NCBI GenBank assembly: GCA_019633425.1
Contig: WSUB01000046.1
Span: 185,883 to 249,882, forward strand
Origin: Tulasnella sp. 424
Lineage: Eukaryota > Basidiomycota > Agaricomycetes > Cantharellales > Tulasnellaceae
Direction of reading: 5' to 3'
DNA: 64,000 bases
Below the pieces are notes generated by a model. That model did no database searches and was not told the origin of the DNA. It saw only the letters and a list, made by a program, of their open reading frames with translations. Made by a program: the position numbers and the translations under genes. This document shows positions 10,472 to 21,982 of the stretch, piece by piece. Positions within the stretch are counted from its first letter, which is position 1, and each line of letters opens with the position of its first letter.

Positions 10472-12091
10472 ATGGCCCCAACAAGAAAACCAGGAGAGGG
10501 TGTCAATTGGTCTAATATTGCCGTCGGTGCGTGAGTTGCCTTGCACCGTCATTGCACAGCCTGACCCACGCTCCGTTACTCTCCAGGTGGTATTATGAAC
10601 ATGGTGAATATACTTGTCTAGTGGTCATGAGGTGGATGCGTTTGACTGACGTTCTTGCTGCGCCCTGGTCGCCAACTTTTCCGTTCCGCCGTCGTTGTAA
10701 TTTCGACTGGGACAGTTTGTAAGAGATTCTTGTGTCACCACTTTACGTTCATCGTTACTGACATCATTTCCTGGTCTATAGGAGGTACATCAGTGTCGTA
10801 TCCGTGGTTTGCCAAAGCTTTTGCTTACCGTTCTTGCAGGTCACGACTTTGGGTCAACCTCTGGAGGTGCTAAAAACCCAGATGGCTGCCAACCGGTCAC
10901 AGGGTATGCCACAGGCCATCGCTACCGTATGGAGTCGAGGTGGTGTTGCTGGGTTCTACCAGGGCTTGATTCCATGGGTGGGTGGTTATGGCTTGGTCAT
11001 GCAGACTTGACCGTTAACGCTGGGCATCTCTAGGCATGGATTGAAGCCTCAACAAAAGGTGCCGTTCTACTCTTCGCCGCGTCGGAGATTGAGAAGGTTT
11101 CCATCGGGAACGGTATCAACCCCGCTGTCGCGGGTTTGCTTGGTGGTATGGGAGGTGGTATCTGCCAGGCCTACGCTACGATGGGTAAGTCTGCTCCTCT
11201 CTACGCGTCATGTCGTTCTCTACCCCTTGCCGCCCTTGCTCGCTCCGTCATGAGCCGCCTCTGGCCCATTTTAAAACTTTCGACGCGTTTCCCGTATTTG
11301 GCTCGTGATTAGAGCGACCGGCGTCTAAGCGGTAAACGCACATGCTAATCACACAATGCCACTTCTTCGTCCCCAGGTTTCTGCACGACCATGAAGACTG
11401 TTGAAATCACGCGACATAAGCAAGCTGCTACTGGTGTTAAGCCTATGTCAACTTGGGCCGTGTTCGGTGACATCTATCGCCGTGAGGGTATTCGCGGTAT
11501 CAACAAAGGTGTCAATGCCGTCGCTCTTCGACAGTGCACCAACTGGGGATCGCGGTACGTTCTCTTCTAGGGCTATTGTACTGAATAGTCGGTTCTGACA
11601 GCGTTTCCACAGAATGGGTTTCGCTCGCTTGGCTGAGAACATGATCCGTTCCGCTCGCGGTAAGAAGGAAGGCGAGAGCCTAAGCGCCTTGGACAAGATT
11701 GCCAGCTCTACGATTGGTGGTGCTTTGGCAACCTGGAATCAACCTATTGAAGTCGTCCGTGTTGAGGTACGGTCTTCGAGGGCTCCATGGTTTCATGAAA
11801 CAAGGTGCTGACTAACATTTGTGGCTTACAGATGCAATCCGCTGCCAAGAACGTTGCAGCCGACCGCCCGGCTAAGCTCACCGTGTTCAACACTTTGCAA
11901 TACATCTACCGCAACAACGGTATCCGTGGTCTCTACCGTGGTGTGACGCCGCGTATCGGTCTCGGTATCTGGCAAACTGTCTGCATGGTGTCGTTTGCTG
12001 ACTACGTGAAGGCTTGGTACGTCTGCACGCGATCCGCGCGACTTTAACGTCCGACTTATCACCTTCCATTTTTAGGGTCAACAAGAAGTAG
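10472..12091 (+). CDS. YHM2: Mitochondrial citrate/oxoglutarate carrier (YHM2-like)
   Basis: Exons 10472-10526, 10587-10603, 10840-10977, 11034-11184, 11377-11554, 11613-11766, 11832-12016 and 12076-12091 give 297 aa. It is a mitochondrial carrier family (SLC25) protein. It shows the '[12 protein letters not shown]' first signature, '[15 protein letters not shown]', '[18 protein letters not shown]', '[14 protein letters not shown]' and '[20 protein letters not shown]'. These match the Yhm2 group, which exchanges citrate for 2-oxoglutarate across the inner membrane and supplies cytosolic NADPH and acetyl-CoA. A 17-nt micro-exon encodes 'GIMNM'. Relative to the family pattern, about two residues between NM and VTTLGQ appear missing, so a 6-nt micro-exon may hide in the 236-nt intron 10604-10839. 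The protein ends in a short KK tail. Confidence 0.9.
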
Positions 12092-12498
12092 GGGGTCGTT
12101 ATCTATTCACATAGAGGTTGCTTTGCTGTCGTTATCGTACATCCTGCTTCTTTTCTTTCTCTTGTCGTTCATCTTGAGTGCACATAATCTGTCACCTTTT
12201 CTATCTTATTGTCATCTACACTTTACTATGGGTATGGATGTCGATACCGTATGCGAAAAATCCCAGTCTTATCGGCGCCTCGGCGTCGCAGTTCTTCGAT
12301 ATCGATAGTTTGTCCGCGAGCTCTCGGTGAGGATGCATGACCGCCGCCGGGCCTCGAGCGCCTGTAGAAAATTCGCACGGGCCACGCCTTGAACAGGCAC
12401 GCTTCATCCGTTCGCTGTCTTCCCCTCTTCATTATCCCTCTCCCTCCTCCCATCCCCAGCTCTCGTCGTCCTTCTCTACTACACACCATCTCATCATC
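12092..12498. other. Intergenic region between carrier and PMP22-type gene
   Basis: About 400 bases with the 3' UTR of the carrier gene and, from about 12410, a CT-rich leader before the ATG at 12499. No other gene is visible. Confidence 0.45.
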
Positions 12499-13837
12499 AT
12501 GACTCTCGTCGACTGCGGCTGCGTTGAACACCCCTACCCCTACTGCTGCACTCATGAATTCCACGAAAATCCGTTGCATCGAAACTCTCGAATGATTGTT
12601 CCGAGAGGCTTGAAGACCCAGTACAACATCCTCAAGTTCAATTGCTTCTCCAAATTCTCGTTCGATTTGATGAAGAACCCGCTCGTGGCGAGATACGTGG
12701 CTGCTCTGGTAGCGAGGCCGCTGTTAACCAAGTGCTACACCTCTGGTGCGTTTTTGCTGGTGTTCCTTTTTTGCCATCATTCGGCGGGGTTCATTGTTCG
12801 GAGCGCTCGCTGACGGGACGAAAAAACGGGACGCTCTCTCATCCATCCACAGGTTTCCTCGGATTTTTCCAGGAAATCCTCGCAAATCACATCGCTGGCG
12901 TCAAGTTCAAGACCTCAAAGGACGCCGCGTTGTCCGCTCGCATCATGGCAGTCTGCAAGATGGACGGCCGTGCCGTGAAAATGGCTCTTTATGGCTTCTT
13001 CATTTCTGCGCCGATGAACCATTACATGGGATTGTGGATGCAAAAGTGGTTCGCCGGAAGGACGAGCATCAAGTCCAAGATCGGTCACTTGTGCGCCCAG
13101 ATGTTCCTCGTTGCGCCCATTCAGACCTTGGGTGAGTTGAGCGTGTTGGCACGGCTGCGGGTTCGGAAAGGCGTGTCTTCAGCCAATTGTGGCTGAGCGC
13201 TTCTGGCCCCTTTTTGGGGTTCACCGGAAACGGTGTTATCCGGTGTCCGATTTGCCGTTATTCGGAGCCGCCCAGGGACGCCCTCGAATTCAGAGCTAAC
13301 CGCTGGCTTGTTTGTTGGTTTTCAGTGTTCCTTATGTCGATGTCCTGGATTGGAGGTGCAACGACTAGCAAAGACATCCATGCGAGAGTGAGGATGGGAT
13401 TCGTCAAGATGTTGACGGTCAGTCGGATTTGTCACGTAAGGGTCACGAGGGAGTGCTGACGATGCCTGCAATTACAGCTCACCTGGCTCATCCAACCAAG
13501 CGCATCGTTCGTTGCGACCCGCTTCGTGCCAGCACCGGTGAGTGGGCGCGGGGAGTACACCGACGCCGCCGTAGGCTGATTTTCGCCAACTATTCTCCGT
13601 AGCTCTGGTCCCTCTTCTTCCAGTTGGTTGGCTTCTCCGTGGGCGTGAGTATTTCGTCAGCCCCGTTTAATTAGTTCTCACTGAGCTCACACGGTCGGTC
13701 GTTTTCAACAACAGACCTACTTCAACGTCAAGATCAAGAAGCAGGCCATGATGGTGAAAGCTGCCAAGAAGAAACACAGCCACGATGATAGCTCCAGCTC
13801 CTCATCGTCCTCCAGCAGCTCTAGTGATAGCGAGTAA
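12499..13837 (+). CDS. Mpv17/PMP22-family membrane protein
   Basis: Exons 12499-12745, 12853-13131, 13326-13417, 13478-13537, 13603-13644 and 13715-13837 give 280 aa. The hallmark N-terminal stretch 'YVAALVARPLLTKCYTSG' is followed by 'GFFQEILANHIAG'. The helix 'YGFFISAPMNHYMGLWMQKW' and the final domain with 'TWLIQPSASFVATRFVPAP' and 'LWSLFFQLVGF' also fit. The family forms four-helix proteins of peroxisomal or mitochondrial inner membranes and may form channels. The N-terminus is extended by about 60 residues and starts with a Cys/Pro-rich segment, so an ATG further downstream could be the true start. The C-terminus is Lys-rich, then an unbroken Ser run ending in DSE, a likely phospho-acceptor tail. 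Confidence 0.88.
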
Positions 13838-15046
13838 TCAGTTGAACGTTGACTTGGTCAATAGTTTAGGCTGCTCATCATTGCTGTCACGGACACGGTT
13901 TAATACGTATCATGGACCTTCTACTCTCGTACGCAAAAACGAACCTCGGAACAAACACACCTTGTCATGCTTCAGGCCTGCTCCTCTCTTTGTCAATGCA
14001 TTCATCAGGACTTAGTCGGATCGCGTTCGGCTGTGTGCCTCGGGTGCGCTCCTTGTCTATCCACGAAACCGTGACCCCCGCTCCTACTATTAAAGATATT
14101 CGTTCCCAGCCGGCTGGTGGATGTCAGATTGCTTTTCCACCGTTAACCTTAGCCCTCTGCGGACTGCGGTCCATCGCTGGTAACCCCAAAGTCCACCGCT
14201 TCGGGGAACTCGGCAACCGGTGTAATATCAAATGAAACCCATTAAGGAACCATTCTTGTCCGCTCGCTGGCGTATCCGGCTATCCATGTAGTCGAGTCTC
14301 TGACATTGGCGCGATCGTGTCCAAAACAGGCAACTCGCGGGTTCATTTGCAAACACCGTGTCAAACCCAAGGTCTCCCAATACCGCAATAGTATGCCGCC
14401 ACTCCCCACCGTCATAGAAATCCCTCGAACGCTAGCCAGTTGACGTAATATCCACCTAGACAGCATTTGTGTAACTTGAGGTCGAGTAATTTCCAAAGTG
14501 TCGATGATATCATGACAAAGTCCGGACTGCACGGAGTGTTTGATCAGCATACGTTAGTAAGCAGCTTTGCCCAGAATGTCGCCTAAATCAGGTTATATAG
14601 CGATAAACCCCTCTGATTACCATTACTTGCCGTTGCTTACGAGGAGAAAAGAGCCCCCCAAGCCTCAATGTCGTCGGAACAGGTCGGGACCCCCTCGACC
14701 GACTCGCCCAACGTGGTTCAGCTGATTCTAGGCTTCTTTCATCCACCCCGGAACGCGCCACTGTATCATGTCAAGCCTTTCTTTTTTTGGTAGAATGTTG
14801 TGGGGCAAAATCCGCATTACACACTCGGTCTTCGCTGCGGATGGTGTCCCCGAAGCTGTTCCTTACGAATCGTTCGAACTTGGACCCCCTCATTTCGCCA
14901 ACCGTTTTAGATTGGCTTTCATCTCGACGCTTAACTGCCAAGTAAGTTTTAGGAAATGACTTTGGTGACGTGTACCCGATCACGGCCTACTTAAGACTCC
15001 CGGTGGCAGCGTTGATCGTCATCTTTCACTGCCTAGCCCCCTCACG
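13838..15046. other. Intergenic region, no gene seen
   Basis: About 1.2 kb between two plus-strand genes. A 102-codon minus-strand frame (14242-14550) has no family resemblance. No RNA gene or repeat was seen. Confidence 0.4.
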
Positions 15047-17577
15047 ATGGAACACCCAACCGAACACTCTGAAGCGCCCCAAGATGTAGCTGATCAAGAA
15101 CCACCTCGCCGAGCATATCGTGCCAAGGGCCCTACTTTGGGTAAAGGCAAGGCTTGCGAGTACTGTCGCTATCGGCGTATTGTAAGTTTTGAAATAAACC
15201 CCTTAGCCGCTGCAATCTGATATCTCAACAACTTGCTCTACGCAGAGATGTAGCGGAACACGTCCCATCTGTCAAAACTGCAGGCACGGAAACAAGCACT
15301 GCGTTTACCTCGACAAACCTCGAATGTCAACCACCGCTTCTGCACTCGAAGTCAAGCTCGCGGACCTCGAAGAGCGATATCGATTTCTCTCGGAGCTTGA
15401 AGGAGCCCAAAGACCTGATGGGCCGTCGACTTCATCTGGTAATACAACCTCCTTACCTGTCACGCTGCCGAACACGCTAGTTGCGAGCTCTGAAGCGATT
15501 CGAAACACCCCTACAGCCGAATCCGCCAGGAACTGGGTCGCCTCTCTCGAACTCTCTGAACTTCCTTCTCTTGACGCAGAACACACCGTAACTACCCCAG
15601 GCAACCTAGACGACCCTTGGCTCGAGCGAACAATGGGCAGATCGGAGCGAATAATGATGTAAGCAGATTCTGTTTGGTTGGTAATACGCGTTCCATTTTT
15701 GCTCAAGCGTCGCTCCTCAGGCTAAAGCTGTACACGCGCGAAGCCTTTCGCTATGGCGTCGCCCTGGTCTCACCTAGCCTCATCGAGCAGCTGGAAGATC
15801 CAGACGCTGACAGACGTCCCCACCCCTGCTTGTTCAACGCCATTATGCTCGTGGCCAAGGACATGGCGACCATGGTCCCTGCCGACCCTATCTATGATCA
15901 TGATACACCTGACAGTGCGGAGCAGGACTTCGTGGTTCCAGAATCAACACCTTCAGACGGCGAACTCCTAGCTCGAACCCAAGCCCATTGCTCCCAGAGT
16001 CTCGGGGACGTCGATCGGCTACAAGACTATCTCCAGGCAATGCTATTAATGAGCTACTGGTATTTAAGGAAAGGTAGACTTATGGAGGGCCAGTATTCCC
16101 TCGCGGTGGCGTGCAGGTGAGTACCCAGTTTATCGCGGCTACTCATGATGGGCCTGTCTCATAATGCATATCGCTTTAGGTTGATCATCAACTGCAAGCT
16201 TCATCAAATTGACCACGAAGTAATGCAAGAAATGGCCCCTACTCGTCTGCCTCCTCTGGAGGGGCAGAGTCGCTGGGATTCGACTCTTTTGGGAAGACCA
16301 AAGAACGTGGAAGACTTGGCTATGAGAATAGCGATATTCTGGCATGTATGTCCCAATGCTTTACCTTATTTTCTGGCACAAGGAACTGAAAGGTCGCGCT
16401 AGTCCTACTATGGTGACAAGGTTCGATCATTCTTGACCGGCTTGCCGCCGACCTACGACAATGACGAAACATGTCATGTAACAACTGCGTTCCCTCAAGA
16501 TCTTGAAAAATATATCTCGGTGTGTGATCTAGAGCCAGTCCATTTTTACTGGGTGATCATTGACGCGCATTTTCTGTGGTAGGGAGAGGCGTTCATGGTG
16601 CCTCATTCGTCCTGCGACAGTCTGTTCGATGGAAGCGAACAGGCTCCCGACAATATTAACGCCCTACCCCTTAAGGCATTAACATTACTCGACTACGCTA
16701 TTCGTTACGCCACCCGCAACTTCAGTAGACCGCAAAGTCGTATCTTGCTTCCCGCCACATTTGAACTCTACCAGGAGCTCACGTTGTCTCCAAGCTTGGC
16801 CAAAGATATGGATATTTTAGGACTCCAACATAGCCTAAGCAAATTCAAGGAAAGCTCCGGGCAGCTAATCAACGACCCAGCTACGTTCGCTGAATCCGAA
16901 TCCACCCAAACTCGGGGCGAAGCCTTCAAAGCAGCTTCCTACAAGACTCTGATCCGACTCAAAGCCTTGGCCACGGAGATACACCTTTCCTACGCTATGG
17001 TCGGGAACGGGACAATCCCCTTGTACGATGAAGATACCGCTTTCAACTCGAGGCTTAGAGCAGCCCATGAATGTGCAGATGTGACGGCAGAGGCTGCCGA
17101 GGAGTTAGGTCGACTATTTGGCGGAACACCTCGCGGATCTGGAATTCCGGCCATAGAGGGAATGTGTATGGTTACTGGGGTGAGCATCCATTGCTTCATA
17201 GTCCTTCAACCCTTTGTTGGGCGAGTGTGCTATCCGCTAACCTAACCACCCTGTTTCTCAGGTACTGCTTGCGTTCGCCTCAGGCGTAATAATGGAGAAG
17301 ATTGACAAAGTCAAGGTTCAACTAATGTCGCAAGAATCCTCTCCGCCTGAGAGGCTTGCACTGGAACAAGAGCTGCAGGACGAGCTACGCCGTCTACGCC
17401 AAATGTCTGATCCAATTCAGCGCGTCAGGACGACTTACCCGATCGTCGGTGAGCCTTGTAGTACTTAGAAGCACACCATGGGTGCGCTGACGCATTATCT
17501 AAGCAGATTTGCACTGGCAACACATAGAGAAGGCCCGCCAGGGACATACTGAGGCTGTCGCCCAAGGCTCGATGTAG
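15047..17577 (+). CDS. Zn2Cys6 fungal transcription factor
   Basis: Exons 15047-15181, 15246-15658, 15721-16116, 16180-16345, 16403-16519, 16583-17179, 17262-17448 and 17507-17577 give 693 aa with consistent phases. The binuclear zinc cluster lies near the N-terminus, with cysteines at 37, 40, 47, 54, 57 and 64 (CX2CX6CX6CX2CX6C). Intron 1 interrupts the cluster coding sequence. A short linker and a 'LEVKLADLEERYRFL' coiled-coil segment follow, probably for dimerisation. The middle region ('VLVAKDMATMV'-type helices, 'LQDYLQAMLLMSYWYL') resembles the fungal factor middle homology domain. It should be a nuclear DNA-binding regulator; the targets cannot be inferred from its neighbours. Confidence 0.9.
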
Positions 17578-17728
17578 TCGGCCGTACGGACGGTCGTAAT
17601 GTCGCTTCTGTGATTGTATATTCGTTATTAGTATCAATCAATGAGTATTGATTACCGGCAGCCAACATTTGCATTTGAATGGTGGCTAGCTGCTCATGGG
17701 AAGGGATGACCAGCCTCGACAGTTAAAG

Positions 17729-19431
17729 TTAGCTAGATGTCTCATCTAACACCTCGCCGACCAGCGCCTTCAGTTCCTCCAAGCTTTGAGGTTCCGTATT
17801 AATCCTCTCCAAAACCAGGCTTTCTATCGTCTTGACGGTCGGCTCATTCTGGCGATTCCTCGCTAGGTCGACTAGCCCAGATTGCCACTCGCTCCCCAAC
17901 AAACGAAGGTGTTGCAGATTAGGATATGCCCATTCTCCTTCGGGTGGACGGTGTGTGAGAGTATCCAACGTCCAAGAGGAACTCGGAATGGCGAGATGAG
18001 ATAGGTGTGGAAGGCGCTGGCCCCATGGTCCGATGATCTTGGATAACGACCAGTCGCTGAATGAAGTGTTTTCTGGGGAGAAGCACAACTCTCGCTTTCC
18101 GCGGAACGCTGGCTCCATCACGTCAACTATAGCCCGCAGGCCATCCTGCACAGAGAGCCTGTGTGTCCACCAGCCGAACCGAACTTTGAGAATCGGATTG
18201 GTTGGGGGGCATTCAAGAATAACGCCTTTCCAATAACCGGGGTCAATCCTTATCCCGACGGCGAAGGACTCGTCCAATTGGTTTGTACGGTCGCACAAAT
18301 ATCCGATCAGCTTGTTAATGAGCCCAGGAATGCTGCCAAAGATTTCACTGGCGTATATCCGGATATGTACGTAGGTGGTAGGCGCAACGATGAGGTGAGT
18401 GATGAAGTCAACGGAGGTTTCTGATGTGGAAAGTGTGGGCAATCCTATGTAGCGTAAGTTTGGTGCTGTGACCTTGCGGAGGTTGCTAGTGGTTGGTAGT
18501 GAGTGGGGGGACATGGCATCGATGACGAGTCTCTCCAAACGGGGGTTTGCGGCCACGATATCTAACAGCTTCTCGACCGCTGGAGCTGGTGATACTCCTG
18601 TGAGCTCTAAAGCGTACAAGCTGGGGAGCGGGGTATTCCACTGGAAGCTGGTAGCATGGTAGAGAACGAGCGACAAGCCCTGGGCATGCTCTGTTGGAGG
18701 CGTAGGCACCTCCCACTGCCCCTGCCCGTTGGCTCGAAACCCATTCAGCCTCGGGGTTGGAAGGGGGAAATGATCGTCCCAGTAGGTGTCGTACAGAATG
18801 TCGAGTGAGATCCATCGATGCGATTCTGCCGACATTCTCTCCGCGAAGCGACGGCAGTAGTTGCTTGACCTGCAGGTGATATGTAACCCCACATTTCTTG
18901 ATTTCTCCAAAGCTATTTCAAAGCGTTTCCTCCGAAAGTCGATGCAGCACAGCGTGTTCCAGAAATATGGGGAGGAGGTGATGATTTGATTCCAGTGCGA
19001 TGATATTCGTCGCAAGGCTTGTTGCCTTACGAAGTATGAGGTGGGGCGTCGGATGTAGCCGACTTTGTTATCCACCAGTGCATTCAGCAGTATTTCGTGC
19101 AGAACTTCGTTTGGTAGTTGGCCGACTTCCTGATACGCGTTCCATTGGTTCTGTGCGGAGGTTCGGATCTTGGTAGCCGCGGAGCGAATTTCTCTACATG
19201 TCGACAGAAGAAGTTCTGCTTCCAAAAGAGACGACGTCTGTTCTACCCTAAGTTTCGTGTTAGCTCTGCAGAATACTGGTGATTAAAGTGGGCGATGATA
19301 TTCAGCTAAACTCACTTTTGGAAGCTCGTCAGCAGAGTCCGAAGAGAAGTTTCTATCGTCGCCGCATTCTTAGCCGGCGGGACGCCTCTAGCCACGATTG
19401 CAGACTCGGCTTCACCAGGAGTATCAGCCAT
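17729..19431 (-). CDS. F-box protein, basidiomycete type
   Basis: Exons 19316-19431 and 17729-19265 give 550 aa. Exon 1 starts 'MADTPGEAESAIVA' and joins in phase through GTGAGT...CTGCAG. A heptad-like helix precedes the F-box at about residues 81-125 ('GQLPNEVLHEILLNAL', later 'ISSHWNQIITSSPYFWNTL'). The remaining 400 residues contain leucine-rich segments ('LYALELTGV', 'LEELKALVGEVL') without a regular LRR count. F-box proteins link substrates to SCF ubiquitin ligases through Skp1; many basidiomycete members are lineage-specific. The substrate is unknown. Confidence 0.85.
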
Positions 19432-19983
19432 GAAAGCTTCCTGTTAATAACGATATGTAAGAGAGGAGGTAGTTAAGATCACAGCATCCAAGAGTATAGA
19501 AAGAGCTGATCGTACCTGAAAAGATATGGTTCGAAACTATTGCAGATGGAGAGTTGGAGCCTGGAGACCTTCCAGTAATAGGAGGGAAATTTGAGGAACA
19601 GTCTTTAACCGTGAGGGTCGGGGAATGAAAGTGCAGCCCGGTGGCGGTGACCTTTTAAGCAACTCACAAACAAGCAAGCACAAATATCCTTTTCGGCTGC
19701 TTTAAAAGAACCCCCTAAACTAACAGCAAATGAACCTAGCTTCATTGTGAAACACCTGGCTTTCCCTCAACGACTCAAAGGAAGGGATGGAGGGTATAGG
19801 CTTGACGTGCTTAGGTCAGCTATTTTGACTTTGACCTGGAACTGATGATTTCCCAACAGCCGAGACATACCATGTTTCATATCTAACACTCCAGCACGAT
19901 GCTTAAATTCATCCTTAAGAAAAAGGCGTTTGTTACATCGCTCCTTTTCATATTTTCTGGTCCATTCCCTGCCACTCTTCAAT
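19432..19983. other. Divergent intergenic region
   Basis: About 550 bases between the minus-strand F-box gene and the plus-strand esterase gene; it presumably holds both promoters. No RNA gene or repeat is seen. Confidence 0.4.
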
Positions 19984-21787
19984 ATGCCTGCGTTCAGCGC
20001 CAGTTCTAGAGGCCAACGAGGCTTCAGGGCAATCGCCATAAGTCTACTCCTAGCAATTGCTGCATCGTTTCTCCTCTCATCAAACCCAAAACTTCCGGCG
20101 CGATTTCACCTCCACGACGCTGTACTCAGCGCCCTTCTTCCAACACCTGTCCCATGTCCATCGCCGTATGATGTCGGTCGATCGCCTATCACTCACGAAG
20201 GTCAAGGTTGCACGCCGATCACCTCAAACAACAACGCGTTTGACATGGAGCTGTGTTATAGCTCTCATTCCTGTAACGAATTTACTTTCCGTATCAAGCG
20301 AACGAACTCTACTGCCTGCATGGAATCCGAAGGCGCTCCCAACCCCAGTCTCGATCCGGAATTGTCAAAATGGATCAAAGAGAACAGAGGGCCCGATGCG
20401 TTTCTTGTCAGAACTGACGGGGCCGAGAGGTTCGCCACGGTTTCTGACTCGTATGAAGGCAACTGCTCGTACGCGTTCGACATCCGTTTGAAGAATCCCG
20501 GAATAGTGTATTTGCAGGCTTGGTGGACGTTCTCCGTGAGTATAGCTTTTCATTGCTGTCTTGAGCGCCACTGTTACTTACCCAGACCGACAGAACTACC
20601 AAGCCTATTCCGACACGGATGACGCATGGCCAGAACAGCATATTTCCCTCCTGGACTCACCCATCACGCTCGACATTTGCCGATCTAATTGCGTCCCGAT
20701 TACACCTGCACGTCCCCCACCTAACGCCACGACCATTTCCATTCCTTCTACCTCTGACGTCGATGTACCGCTTTCGGCTTGTTCCGGCAGTGGCCCGATC
20801 CGTGGTTCGTACCTCCCAGCACACCCATTAGACATCCTTTATCCTCCAATCACTCTACCCCAAGGACGGAATTATCCCATTGTTGGGCGGTATAACTTTG
20901 TTCCAGAGAGCTGTCAGTGGAGGCACGCTGGGACGAGGTTCAGCAATCGCATCGAACAATGCACAGAGAAGAAGCGCAAAGTTCTATTCGTTGGTGATAG
21001 CCACGGTCGAGTGGCTTGGGACGTCATGATCCACCGCTTGAGTGGGCATCAGGATATTTTGACGTTGTCGGTACGTACCTCGCCTCGAGATCTGAACGTT
21101 GTTTCTCACTGTCGTCGGCTTAGCTGAAAGCGGGGAGCAAGAACACTACCATCGGCAATACAGACTTCAACTTCCTATGGTAGGTCTCGCTGTCTTTCCC
21201 CGACGACCAAACCAACTTAGAGGTCTCAAACGTCCAGGGATCCCCGTGGAATAACTCTTGCTAAACCTGCTGCCTGTGAAGAGATGGTGGGAGACGCCGA
21301 TGTCGTGGTCGTCAGCGTTGTAGGTTTTCCCGCAACGCTAACCATACGAGAAGACCGCTATACTAATGACTATTACCCTTCACAGGCGGCTCATCTGGCA
21401 GCTTCGCATCAAATCTCAACGTCTCAGTATACTCAAACCCTCCAGTCCATATTCTCGACACTCTCGAGCTGTCCTCATCCTCCAGACCTATCGAAGCGTA
21501 CGCTCGTCTACATGACCGCGCCAGCGGCTCCTCCTCGAACGGACGAATACGTGCGCAAATATGCTGACAGAAGGACAAATGTCCGCTTGCAACACTGGAG
21601 GGACTTGGGCACAGACGTGGCTCTGAAAGCTGGATGGAGCGTAGTGGATCAATTCGACTTGACGTTGCCGCATAACTTGGAGCCACTTCATACGGATATG
21701 GCTCACTACCTTTCAACTGATGCAATGGACCCCATAGTAGATGAGGTGATCGGGAAGATTGGAATTTGTGATGAAGAGGCCGCGTAG
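19984..21787 (+). CDS. Type II membrane GDS/DxxH esterase or acyltransferase (PC-esterase-like)
   Basis: Exons 19984-20535, 20594-21070, 21124-21179, 21238-21319 and 21386-21787 give 522 aa. One N-terminal hydrophobic helix ('AIAISLLLAIAASFLL') suggests a Golgi/ER type II anchor. A Cys-rich luminal region follows. The motif 'KVLFVGDSHGRVAWDVM' (GDS at about 318-320) and a C-terminal D-M-A-H (about 493-496) match the catalytic Ser and Asp/His of PC-esterase/TBL/NXPE-type enzymes, which act on cell-wall glycans as acetyltransferases or esterases. The exon 2 acceptor is GACAG at 20593, not the CCCAG nine bases earlier, because only the former keeps frame. An alternative ATG lies 18 codons upstream at 19930. 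Confidence 0.82.
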
Positions 21788-21982
21788 ATAGGTTGTTGTG
21801 ACGTTCCCTTCGAACGGGATGCCGAAACCCTCGCCCATAAAGATGTCTCGATATGTATTACCATTCGTGTCCGTGAGGCCGCCTCTTAATATACAATACT
21901 GCAAGCTATAACTTCGTTGAAGGCACTGAACCTAGTGGGAATCGAACATGCTACGGCCTGCTGCGTACTTGCCACAAGCGCC

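Noticed and set aside
14242..14550. 102-codon minus-strand frame between PMP22-type and Zn2Cys6 genes
   Set aside because: No family resemblance, no splice context and ordinary length for a chance frame.
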